This document shows, piece by piece, positions 30,066 through 38,310 of a stretch of 64,000 nt of DNA (positions are counted from its first letter, which is position 1; every line of letters begins with the position of its first letter). Both the position numbers and the translations under genes were made by a program. The notes under the pieces are model-generated. The model made no database searches, was not told where the DNA came from, and saw only the letters and a list, made by a program, of their open reading frames with translations. The DNA is taken from contig NZ_JAKFIA010000001.1 in the NCBI RefSeq assembly GCF_022569295.1, forward strand, positions 77,001-141,000, read 5' to 3'. This DNA comes from Pedomonas mirosovicensis. Lineage in GTDB: Bacteria > Pseudomonadota > Alphaproteobacteria > Sphingomonadales > Sphingomonadaceae.

Positions 30066-31034
30066 TCAGGAGCCCACCGCGCCCAGCAGCCTGGCCGCCG
30101 TCTCGCGCGGCAGACGGAAGGCAAAGGCGCGCATGCGATTGAGGCGCGCGGCCTCTTCCTCGGCCGGGCCGGCGGCCTCCGGCGCTTCGCCCGGCGTGGC
30201 CTGATGGTGGGCGTTGACCCGCACCCACGCGCCCGTGTCGTCCGCCTTGCACAGCAGGGTGAGCGTCACCCCGTCGAAGGTTTCGGCCATGACCATGGTC
30301 GCGCCGGTCCACGCCAGATCCCGGGCCTGCTGCACCTGGTCATATTTCAGCGTTTCCACCGCCTCGACCGCCTGGCGCACCGCCTCGGCATTAACCGGCG
30401 CGCCCGCATCGGCCGCCACGCGCTGAAACGCGGCGTTGGGCGCGGACCGCTCGAAAGTCGACATGCGGCCATCGGGCGTCATTACGCGCAGCACGCGCAC
30501 CCGCTCCGCCTTCACCGTGGGGAGAAACACCTCCGCCCAGTGCTCCGGCGACAGATCGATCTCCGGCACGCGGGCCGCCACCACCGGCTTCCCGCCTTCG
30601 GGAATGATGAGCGCCTGATCTTCCGGCAGGCTGTCGTCATGGCGGATGGCGAAGAGCGCAAGGCCAACCCCGCCCTTGTCCGCCAGCGTAAAGGCATAGG
30701 CCTGCGAACCATCGAGCCGCGCGGATGCCGGGGCGGATTTCTTCTCGGCCACGATCATGCCGGTCAGATCATCGAGAAGCTGATCCACCATACCGTCCCG
30801 CGCCGGAGCATCACCGGCCGTTTCCACATGCCACGTGCCGTCATCGGCCTTGCGGAGACCAAGGGTTTCGGCCTTGTGCCGAATGGTAATGCGGGCAATC
30901 TGATCGAGCTGCGTCGCGAGCGCCGGCAGGGCGCGCTCGCTGAAGATACCGCTCTGAACCACAAGAAGAATGGCAATCGCCACCAGAACGATGGCCAACC
31001 CGGCCAGACCCAGCACCTTCTTCGATACCCGCAT
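30066..31034 (-). CDS. DUF4340-type membrane-anchored protein
   Basis: 322-aa protein with a single N-terminal anchor (VLGLAGLAIVLVAIAILLVVQSGIF) and a long periplasmic region. It has the repeated pattern of DUF4340: ITIRHKAETLGLRKADDGTWHVE, then a similar second half with VRVLRVMTPDGRMSTFERS. DUF4340 proteins are mostly known beside Gld-type ABC transporters, but none lies here. The ATG at 31034 has GGGAGG upstream; an earlier start at 31067 is possible. It lies between a small membrane protein gene and htpG on the same strand. Function unknown. Confidence 0.75.
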   Translation of the reverse strand: MRVSKKVLGLAGLAIVLVAIAILLVVQSGIFSERALPALATQLDQIARITIRHKAETLGLRKADDGTWHVETAGDAPARDGMVDQLLDDLTGMIVAEKKSAPASARLDGSQAYAFTLADKGGVGLALFAIRHDDSLPEDQALIIPEGGKPVVAARVPEIDLSPEHWAEVFLPTVKAERVRVLRVMTPDGRMSTFERSAPNAAFQRVAADAGAPVNAEAVRQAVEAVETLKYDQVQQARDLAWTGATMVMAETFDGVTLTLLCKADDTGAWVRVNAHHQATPGEAPEAAGPAEEEAARLNRMRAFAFRLPRETAARLLGAVGS

Positions 31035-31189
31035 CGGCGCACTCTCCCTCCCCGGTTGCAAAGCCAATCACGGACACAGCCCGAAAGGCCGTGCCCAACG
31101 CCAGATCAGAAACCAGAGGTGTAACGGGAAATTACGCCAGGCCCAACGCCTAAACGCCCAACCGGTCAAATGTCAGGCAGGCCCGGCCC

Positions 31190-31426
31190 TTAGACAGTCG
31201 CGGGACGCGAGGGCGCGCGCTCGGGGCACTCCACCAGAACGGGCCGCGACACGGCGGGAAGCGCCGGCTGGGCGTTGCCCGGCTCGTAGCCGAGCATCAT
31301 CAGCACCGATCCGGCCTGGTTTTCGTGCGAGTCGGAAAAGAGCGGCTGAACATTTACGGCAGCGAGAATCAGCAGGCCCGTCATGATGCCGACAAGACCA
31401 ACGATCCCGAGTTTTGCCCTATTCAT
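31190..31426 (-). CDS. small single-span membrane protein, hypothetical
   Basis: 78-aa frame with one N-terminal hydrophobic helix (LGIVGLVGIMTGLLILAAV) and a Pro-rich tail (GNAQPALPAVSRPVLVECPERAPSRP) probably outside the membrane. It lies 58 bp after the cysK stop on the same strand and 155 bp before the DUF4340 start. Its ribosome site is weak. I recognise no family. Confidence 0.5.
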   Translation of the reverse strand: MNRAKLGIVGLVGIMTGLLILAAVNVQPLFSDSHENQAGSVLMMLGYEPGNAQPALPAVSRPVLVECPERAPSRPATV

Positions 31427-31484
31427 CTCAGCCGCTTTCTCTGTACGAGTTCCGTTCTAGCAATTCGGAAGCGGCAGGTCGAGC

Positions 31485-32504
31485 TTATTCAGCGACCATC
31501 CACGGTGGCAGCGGCAGGTTGCGCTCCTTCAGCCACGCGGGATTGAAGATCTTGGACAGGTATTGCCGCCCGGAATCGCATAGGATCGTCACGATGGTCT
31601 TGCCCGGCCCCAGCTTGCGGGCCAGCTGCACCGCGCCGGCCACGTTGATGCCGGTGGACAGGCCGACGCACAGCCCCTCGTACTGCATCAGGTCGTAGAC
31701 GTAGCGCAGGCCTTCCTCATCGGACGCGCGGAACCAGTCATCCACCGGCGCGCCATCCATGTTGGCGGTGATGCGGCTCTGGCCAATGCCCTCGGCAACC
31801 GAATTGCCCTCGGCGCTCAGCTCACCCTTGGCGTAGTAGTTGAACAGGGACGCGCCGTAAGGATCGGTAAGGGCAACGACGATATTCTCGTTGAACTCCT
31901 TGAGGCCAAGGCCGACGCCCGCCAGCGTGCCGCCGGTGCCCACCGCGCAGGTGAAGCCGTCAATGCGGCCCTGCGTTTGCTTCCAGATCTCCGGGGCGGT
32001 CGTCTTGATGTGGGCCAGCCGGTTGGCGGTGTTGTCGAACTGGTTGGCCCAGATGGCGTTCGGCGTCTCCTCGGCGATGCGCCGGGAGGTGTGCACATAG
32101 TGGCCGGGGTTGGAGTAGGGCGCAGGCGGCACCAGGATCAGCTCCGCGCCGAGCGCGCGCAGCGTGTCCTTCTTCTCCTGCGACTGGGTTTCGGGCATGA
32201 CGATGATCGTCTTGTAACCCTTGGCGTTGCCCACCACCGCGAGGCCGATGCCGGTGTTGCCGGCCGTACCCTCGACGATGACGCCGCCGGGCTGGATGAG
32301 GCCGCGCTCCTCGGCGTCCTCGATGATGCCCAGCGCCGCCCGGTCCTTGACCGATCCGCCGGGGTTCAGAAACTCGGCCTTGCCCAGAATGGTGCAGCCG
32401 GTTTCTTCCGACGCGCGCTGAAGCTTGATGAGGGGAGTATTGCCAATGAGCGGAAGCACGCTCTCGGCAACGGCGGGGCGCTGAGAAGGTCGATCCAAAG
32501 TCAT
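31485..32504 (-). CDS. cysK: cysteine synthase A
   Basis: 339-aa PLP beta-replacement enzyme that makes cysteine from O-acetylserine and sulfide. The N-terminal GNTPLIKLQRASEETGC, the PLP lysine in FLNPGGSVKDRAALGI (Lys53), the loop VEGTAGNTGIGLA (a variant of the usual TSGNTG), and VGTGGTLAGVGLGLKE fit the family. EGTAGNTG and the length are typical of the alphaproteobacterial CysK branch, so a related use such as another nucleophile cannot be excluded. I chose the ATG at 32504. It is divergent from the flavin reductase gene. Confidence 0.9.
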   Translation of the reverse strand: MTLDRPSQRPAVAESVLPLIGNTPLIKLQRASEETGCTILGKAEFLNPGGSVKDRAALGIIEDAEERGLIQPGGVIVEGTAGNTGIGLAVVGNAKGYKTIIVMPETQSQEKKDTLRALGAELILVPPAPYSNPGHYVHTSRRIAEETPNAIWANQFDNTANRLAHIKTTAPEIWKQTQGRIDGFTCAVGTGGTLAGVGLGLKEFNENIVVALTDPYGASLFNYYAKGELSAEGNSVAEGIGQSRITANMDGAPVDDWFRASDEEGLRYVYDLMQYEGLCVGLSTGINVAGAVQLARKLGPGKTIVTILCDSGRQYLSKIFNPAWLKERNLPLPPWMVAE

Positions 32505-32686
32505 GGCAATGGTGTACTGCGCCACGGATGCCCCTTCAAGGCAGCGAAGGGCGAGAAATTCGATTGCGAACGCAAAGATTTTCTCCTGCCGCAGCTCGGT
32601 GAGCCGATTTTGCATCCGGCATGGCAATTCATGCAGGAAAGGCTATGAACGACAGCGCTGGATGAATCGAGAGTTCAGGTTGAACG

Positions 32687-33202
32687 ATGTCAGATACGGC
32701 CATGGCACCTGTTGAACCCGCCATCGACCCGCGGGTCTTTCGCACTGCACTGGGCCAGTATCCGACGGGCGTGGCCATCGTGACCACGCTCGACGCCGCC
32801 GGGCGGCCGGTCGGCATGACCATCAACTCCTTCGCATCGGTCAGCCTCGACCCGCCGCTGGTGCTGTGGTCGGTGCAAGTGCACACCGGCTCCGCGGACA
32901 TTTTCCGCACGGCGGCCCGATTCGCCATTTGCGTGCTGGCCGCGGATCAGGAAGACATGGCCCTGCGCTTCGCCCGCGCGGAGGAAAACAAGTTCCGCGA
33001 CATGGCGATCCATACCGGCCTTGGCGGCATCCCGCTTATTCCCGGCGCGCTGGCAACGTTCGAGTGCTCCACCTGGGCGATCTATCCGGGCGGTGACCAT
33101 GAGATCATCGTGGGCCATGTCGAACGGCTGAACTGCCGGCCGGGCGCGCCGCTCGGCTTCCATCAGGGCCGGTTCCTCGCGCTCGAAGCGCCGCAGGCTT
33201 AA
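32687..33202 (+). CDS. flavin reductase-like FMN-binding protein
   Basis: 171-aa split-barrel flavin reductase domain: RTALGQYPTGVAIVTTLDAAG, GMTINSFASVSLDPPLVLWSV, FAICVLAADQEDMALRFA and WAIYPGGDHEIIVGHVERL. Such proteins supply reduced FMN or FAD to a monooxygenase, but no monooxygenase is in this window. It is first in a seven-gene run; the ABC binding-protein gene starts 27 bp after its stop. Divergent from cysK. Confidence 0.9.
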   Translation: MSDTAMAPVEPAIDPRVFRTALGQYPTGVAIVTTLDAAGRPVGMTINSFASVSLDPPLVLWSVQVHTGSADIFRTAARFAICVLAADQEDMALRFARAEENKFRDMAIHTGLGGIPLIPGALATFECSTWAIYPGGDHEIIVGHVERLNCRPGAPLGFHQGRFLALEAPQA

Positions 33203-33229
33203 GGCAGACGCAAGGACGGGAGAGGACGC

Positions 33230-34936
33230 ATGGCGCGGCGGGCCCAGACAGGGCTGCAGGGCGGAATACAAAGCGGGGGCGGGGGCTGGCGCAAGCTTGT
33301 CCATGCCGTCACCGTGGCGGGCTTCGCGCTGCTCGCCGCCTGCAACGGCAACGCGCCGGATGTTCCGGCCATCAGCCGGGATCCGGGCGTGCTGGTGCGC
33401 CTCGGCAGCGATGAGGTGCAGAGCCTCGACCCGCACAAGGTCTCGACCGTCGAGGACGTGCGGGTGGCCTCCGAATTGTTCGAAGGGCTAACCCGCTACA
33501 CCGCAGCCGGAGACATAGAGCCGGGCCTTGCCGAGAGCTGGACCGTCTCGAACGACGGCCTCGTCTGGCAGTTTACCCTGAAGCCGGACCTGCATTTCTC
33601 CGACGGCACGCCGTTGACCGCGCGGGATGTGGTTGCCAGCTTCCAGCGCCTGCTTGCGCCCACAACCGCCGCGCCCAACGCCAACCTGTTCTACGCCATC
33701 GAAGGCGCGGAAGCCGTTGCGACGGGCAAGGCCCCGCCGGAGCGGCTTGCGGTGGACGCGCGAGGAGAACGCGGCCTCGAGATTCGCCTCACCCGGCCCT
33801 TCCCCGCCTTTGCCGAGCTGCTGGCTCACCCGGCAGCAAGCGCGCTGCCCGCCCGCCTGCTGGAAACGCATGGCGACGGCTGGGTGCGGCAGCGCCCGCT
33901 GGTAGGCTCCGGCCCGTTCCGGCTGAAGGAATGGCGCCTGCACAGCGCGCTCAAGCTGGAGCGCAACCCGTTTTACCATGATGCGGCGAACGTGGCGCTG
34001 GCGGGCGTCACCTACCGTCCGGTGCAGGACGACCAGACCGCCCTGCGCCTGTTCCGGGCGGGCAGCGCCGACGTGCTCACCGACTTTCCGGCGCGTGACC
34101 TGCCGCTGCTGCGCCGTCATGTGCCAAGGGCTATCCACATCGCGCCCTACCGGGGCAGTTATTACTTCGCCTTCAACACGCGCCATCCGCCGTTTGATGA
34201 TGTGCGGGTGCGCCGCGCGCTCGCCATGACGGTGGACAGGGAGATTCTGGTGAACAAGGTGATCGGCCTTGGCCAGCCCGTGGCCTGGGGCGTGGTGCCG
34301 CCCGGCCTTGCCGGATACGGCCCGGCCGTGCTGCCTGGCTATGCCCGCTGGCCGAAGCAGAAGCGTCTTGCCGAAGCTCAGCGTCTGCTCGCCGCCGCCG
34401 GCTACGGGCCCAAGCGTCCCCTCGTATTCGAGATCCGTTATAACACTGATGTCGAGCACCGGCGCGTTGCCCTGGCGCTGAGCCAGATGTGGAAGCCGCT
34501 GGGCGTGATTGCCAGACTTGCCAATACGGAAGCGGCGGTGCACTTTTCGTCGCTCAAAGCGGGTGATTTCACCATGGCGCGATCAGGCTGGATTGCCGAC
34601 TATGCAGGGGCGGAGAGTTTTCTCTCGGTATTCCTGTCAGATGCCGGACCGATCAACTATCCCGGGTATCAGAACCCCGGCTTTGACGCGCGGGTGCAAG
34701 AGGGCCTGGCCCTGGCCGACCCGGCCGCCCGCACCGCCGCACTGCGCTCGGCCGAGGCCATGCTGGTGGAAGACGTTCCCGTGCTGCCGCTCTACCATTA
34801 TGTTTCCAAGGCGCTGGTCAACCCGGCCGTCGAGGGCTGGATCGATAACATCGCCAATGCCCACCCTTCGCGCACGCTCCGCCTGAAAGGCACGTCGTCC
34901 GGCGCGGGCGCCGCTGCTCCGGAGACGCACTCATGA
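33230..34936 (+). CDS. peptide ABC transporter substrate-binding lipoprotein 1
   Basis: 568-aa family 5 extracellular solute-binding protein (Opp/Dpp type). A lipoprotein signal ends in FALLAAC (Cys38). The domain is typical: SLDPHKVSTVEDVRVASELFEGL, GLAESWTVSNDGLVWQFTL, FSDGTPLTARDVVASFQRLL and FNTRHPPFDDVRVRRALAMTVDREILV. It probably binds oligopeptides or peptide-like compounds outside the inner membrane. The ATG follows GGGAGAGGA. Its stop overlaps the start of a second binding protein by 4 bp. Confidence 0.93.
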   Translation: MARRAQTGLQGGIQSGGGGWRKLVHAVTVAGFALLAACNGNAPDVPAISRDPGVLVRLGSDEVQSLDPHKVSTVEDVRVASELFEGLTRYTAAGDIEPGLAESWTVSNDGLVWQFTLKPDLHFSDGTPLTARDVVASFQRLLAPTTAAPNANLFYAIEGAEAVATGKAPPERLAVDARGERGLEIRLTRPFPAFAELLAHPAASALPARLLETHGDGWVRQRPLVGSGPFRLKEWRLHSALKLERNPFYHDAANVALAGVTYRPVQDDQTALRLFRAGSADVLTDFPARDLPLLRRHVPRAIHIAPYRGSYYFAFNTRHPPFDDVRVRRALAMTVDREILVNKVIGLGQPVAWGVVPPGLAGYGPAVLPGYARWPKQKRLAEAQRLLAAAGYGPKRPLVFEIRYNTDVEHRRVALALSQMWKPLGVIARLANTEAAVHFSSLKAGDFTMARSGWIADYAGAESFLSVFLSDAGPINYPGYQNPGFDARVQEGLALADPAARTAALRSAEAMLVEDVPVLPLYHYVSKALVNPAVEGWIDNIANAHPSRTLRLKGTSSGAGAAAPETHS

Positions 34937-36528
34937 TGATGCGGCGTCTCTTCCTGGCGGCTCTGGCCTGCGCCGCGCTTGTCGGCTGCACCGGCAAGCA
35001 AACGGCTCCCGAGCAGGAGCACACCCTGCGGGTCACTGCCATCGGGCTCATCACCACCACCGATCCCCACCGCGCCTACACCCGGCCGGAACGTATTCTG
35101 GCGGGCGAAACCCACCTGGGCCTCGTGACCGTGGACTCCTCGGGCCAGATCGTGCCGGGCCTGGCCGAAAGCTGGTGGGTGAGCGAGGATGGGCTCAGCT
35201 ACATCTTCCGCCTGCGCCCCATGCAATGGGCGGATGGCAAGCTGCTGACCCCGGATGACGTGGTGGCTTCGTTCCGCCGGATGCTCTCTCCTCGGACCAA
35301 GCACCCGCTGGCGGAATGGCTGGCGCGCATCCGCAACGGTGAAGCCGTGCGGCGGGGCCGGATGCGAACCCGCGAACTGGGCGTCAGGGCGCTCACCGAT
35401 ACGGTGGTGGAGATCAGCCTCGAACAGCCGCAGCCCGCCTTCCTGGCGCTGCTGGCCGAGCCGTCCGTCGCCATTCTCCGGCAGGTGCGGGCGCAGGGAC
35501 AAACCACCATCATGGGCCTTGGCCCCTACCGGATCGAGAGCCAGAGCGACCAGCAACTGGTTCTGGTCACCAACCGGCAACCAACCGATCAGCAGCAGAC
35601 CGACGCGGAAGACGGACCGGCCTACGGCCGCATCACCCTTGAGGCGGTGACGGACCCGGTGGATGCCGTCCGGCGCTTCCGCGATGGCAAGACCGACCTG
35701 GTCATGGGCGGCGCGATCAGCGGCCTTGCCGAGGCTCGTGCGTTGCCAACGCCGGGGGCCATCCATATCGAGCCGAGCTTCGGCGTCTACGGCTATGTGG
35801 CGCAGACCGGCAAGGGACCACTGGCGGACGTGCGCCTGCGCCGGGCGCTCAGCATGACCATCGATCGGCAGGGGCTATCCCGCCAGATGTTCAACATCCC
35901 GGCCATGGTGCCGGTGGAAAGCATCGTGCCGCCGGGCTTTACGGGCTATGGCGACCCGGCCCTGCCGACATGGGCCTTCTGGTCGCTGGAGCAGCGGCTG
36001 ACCGAGGCGCGCCGCCTCATCGCGGAAGCGGGCTTCGGGCCGGACAAGCCGCTCAAGATTTCCGTGCTTCTGCCGCCCGCCAGCGAGCACCAGAAGATCC
36101 TGGCGGCGATCGCCACCGGGTGGCGCGAACTGGGCGTTGAGGTCTCGGCCAAGGTCGGCACGCCCCAGGCCTATGAGGAAACGCTCAAGGCTGGCGACTT
36201 CGATCTGGCGATGCGTTCCGTCATGACGCCCATCGACTATCCGCTCGTCTTCCTCGCCCCCTATCAATGCAAGGCGCCGGAGAACGTTGGCAACTTCTGC
36301 GTGCCCGAGGCAGACCAACTGCTGGAGGAAGCCGGACAGACCGACGATCTTACCGCCCGCACGGAACAGCTGAAGGCCGCCGAACAGCTGCTGGTGGAGG
36401 AGGCGCCGTCGATCCCGCTGTTCGTTCCGGTTCGCTGGATGCTGGTGAGCGAAAGCATCAACGGCTGGACCGACAACACCGCCGGCAGCCACCCCCTCTC
36501 TGCCCTCACGCCGCAGGCCGCCCATTGA
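34933..36528 (+). CDS. peptide ABC transporter substrate-binding lipoprotein 2
   Basis: 531-aa family 5 solute-binding protein with lipobox ALVGC (Cys19). Family segments include TDPHRAYTRPERILAGETHLGLV, PGLAESWWVSEDGLSYIFRL, DGKLLTPDDVVASFRRML and RLRRALSMTIDRQGLSR. It is clearly homologous to the gene before it but well diverged, so this is an old duplication or pairing, not a recent one. Two binding proteins before one permease pair suggest two ligand specificities feeding one channel. The permease starts 2 bp after its stop. Confidence 0.93.
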   Translation: MMMRRLFLAALACAALVGCTGKQTAPEQEHTLRVTAIGLITTTDPHRAYTRPERILAGETHLGLVTVDSSGQIVPGLAESWWVSEDGLSYIFRLRPMQWADGKLLTPDDVVASFRRMLSPRTKHPLAEWLARIRNGEAVRRGRMRTRELGVRALTDTVVEISLEQPQPAFLALLAEPSVAILRQVRAQGQTTIMGLGPYRIESQSDQQLVLVTNRQPTDQQQTDAEDGPAYGRITLEAVTDPVDAVRRFRDGKTDLVMGGAISGLAEARALPTPGAIHIEPSFGVYGYVAQTGKGPLADVRLRRALSMTIDRQGLSRQMFNIPAMVPVESIVPPGFTGYGDPALPTWAFWSLEQRLTEARRLIAEAGFGPDKPLKISVLLPPASEHQKILAAIATGWRELGVEVSAKVGTPQAYEETLKAGDFDLAMRSVMTPIDYPLVFLAPYQCKAPENVGNFCVPEADQLLEEAGQTDDLTARTEQLKAAEQLLVEEAPSIPLFVPVRWMLVSESINGWTDNTAGSHPLSALTPQAAH

Positions 36529-36529
36529 T

Positions 36530-37453
36530 ATGATCCGATTGCTGAGCGGGCGCCTGCTTGGCGCCATTCCGACCCTGTTCGCCATCGTGCTGCTGGGCTT
36601 CGCCCTCATGCGGCTCGCCCCCGGCGGCCCGTTCGATGCGGAGCGGGCCCTGCCGCCGGAAGTGGAGGCAGCCTTGCGCGCCCAGTATGATCTGGATGCG
36701 CCGCTGCACGCGCAGTTCGCCCGCTATCTGACCGACCTTGCCCACTTCGATCTCGGCCCCTCGTTCAAGTACAAAGACTTCACCGTGGCCGAGCTGATCC
36801 GCGACGGTGCGCCGGTGAGCATGACGCTCGGCCTTGCCGCCCTCGTGCTCGCCGCCGGGCTCGGCATCAGCCTCGGCTGCGCGGCGGCGCTCAGGCGCGG
36901 CTCCCGGTTCGACACGGCCCTCATGGGATTAGCGGTCAGCGGGCAGGTGATCCCCACCTTTGTCGTAGGGCCGATCCTCGCCCTCGTCTTCGGCCTGTGG
37001 CTGCGCTGGCTGCCACTGGCCGGCTGGGGCGGCGGCAGGCTTGCTTTCCTCGTGCTGCCGGTCATCACCCTTGCCCTGCCCTATGTGGCGGCGATCGCCC
37101 GGCTGATGCGCGCGAGCCTTGCCGAGACCCTGAGCGAAAACTTCATCCGCACCGCCCGTGCCCGCGGCGCGAGCCCGGCACGCATCCTGCTGCGCCACGC
37201 CCTGCCGCCCGCCCTCTTGCCGGTGGTGAGCTACCTCGGCCCGGCGGCAGCGGGGCTACTCACCGGCTCGGTGGTGGTGGAGACCATCTTCGGCCTGCCC
37301 GGCATCGGCCGCTACTTCGTGCAGGGGGCGATCAACCGCGACTACACCCTCGTGCTCGGCGTGGTGATGCTCTACGGCGGCGTCATCGTCCTCTTCAACA
37401 TGGCAACGGACCTGATTTACGGCTGGCTCGACCCGAGGGTAAGGCGAGCATGA
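36530..37453 (+). CDS. peptide ABC transporter permease, OppB/DppB type
   Basis: 307-aa inner membrane permease with six predicted helices. The N-terminus MIRLLSGRLLGAIPTLFAIV and FDLGPSFKYKDFTVAELI are typical of DppB/OppB. The EAA coupling loop reads RASLAETLSENFIRTARARGASPARILLRHALP. It overlaps the next permease gene by 4 bp. Confidence 0.95.
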   Translation: MIRLLSGRLLGAIPTLFAIVLLGFALMRLAPGGPFDAERALPPEVEAALRAQYDLDAPLHAQFARYLTDLAHFDLGPSFKYKDFTVAELIRDGAPVSMTLGLAALVLAAGLGISLGCAAALRRGSRFDTALMGLAVSGQVIPTFVVGPILALVFGLWLRWLPLAGWGGGRLAFLVLPVITLALPYVAAIARLMRASLAETLSENFIRTARARGASPARILLRHALPPALLPVVSYLGPAAAGLLTGSVVVETIFGLPGIGRYFVQGAINRDYTLVLGVVMLYGGVIVLFNMATDLIYGWLDPRVRRA

Positions 37454-38307
37454 ACGACACGGTTTTATTGGCTGGCAAGCGGATCGGCTGGCGGCAGCGC
37501 CTTCTGCGCCACGGCGGCGCACGCTGGGGGCTGGCGGTGCTGCTGCTCCTCGCCGTGCTGGCCGTGGCGACCCCGCTGCTCTCGCCCCACGGCTACGATG
37601 CGGTGGACTGGGACGCTATCGAGCAGGCCCCCTCCGCCACCTACCTCTTCGGCACCGACAGCGTGGGGCGGGACCTGTTCAGCCGCCTGATGCTGGCAAC
37701 CGGCATTTCGCTGGCGCTAGGGCTGCTGGCGACGGTGGTCAGCGTCGTCATCGGCATTGGCTGGGGCGCAGTCGCCGGGCTGGCGGGCGGGCGGACCGAC
37801 GCGCTGATGATGCGGTTTGTGGACGTGCTCTACGCCATGCCGTTCCTGTTTTTCGTCATCGTGCTCATGGCGGTGTTCGGGCGCAGCATCTGGCTCATTT
37901 TCATCGGCGTCGGCGCGGTGGAATGGCTGACGCTGGCGCGCATCGTGCGCGGGCAGACGCTGCTCCTGAAGAACCAGCCCTTCGCCGAGGCCGCCCGCGC
38001 CTGCGGGGCTGGGCCGTGGCGGCTGCTCACCCGCCATATCGTGCCGAACCTGCTCGGTATCGTTGCCGTCCACGCAACATTAACCATCCCGCAAGTCATT
38101 CTGGTGGAAAGCTTCCTCAGCTTCCTGGGACTCGGCGTGCAGGAGCCCCTCACCTCCCTTGGCGTGCTGGTGCGCGAGGGCGTCGAGACGCTGGAGACGG
38201 CCCCGTGGCTGATCCTGTTCCCGTCCCTGTGGCTGGCGGCGCTGCTCGTCTCCCTCAATCTGGTGGGCGATGCGCTGCGCGATGTGCTTGATCCGAAAGA
38301 CCTGTAA
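37450..38307 (+). CDS. peptide ABC transporter permease, OppC/DppC type
   Basis: 285-aa permease with the OppC N-terminal segment (WGLAVLLLLAVLAVATPLLSPHG), LFGTDSVGRDLFSRLMLATGISL, and the EAA loop with FAEAARACGAGPWRLLTRHIVPN. Late motifs VESFLSFLGLGVQEPLTSLG and DPKDL complete the family pattern. I chose the ATG at 37450 because it overlaps the upstream stop as ATGA. The ATPase gene starts 3 bp after its stop. Confidence 0.95.
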   Translation: MNDTVLLAGKRIGWRQRLLRHGGARWGLAVLLLLAVLAVATPLLSPHGYDAVDWDAIEQAPSATYLFGTDSVGRDLFSRLMLATGISLALGLLATVVSVVIGIGWGAVAGLAGGRTDALMMRFVDVLYAMPFLFFVIVLMAVFGRSIWLIFIGVGAVEWLTLARIVRGQTLLLKNQPFAEAARACGAGPWRLLTRHIVPNLLGIVAVHATLTIPQVILVESFLSFLGLGVQEPLTSLGVLVREGVETLETAPWLILFPSLWLAALLVSLNLVGDALRDVLDPKDL

Positions 38308-38310
38308 CCC

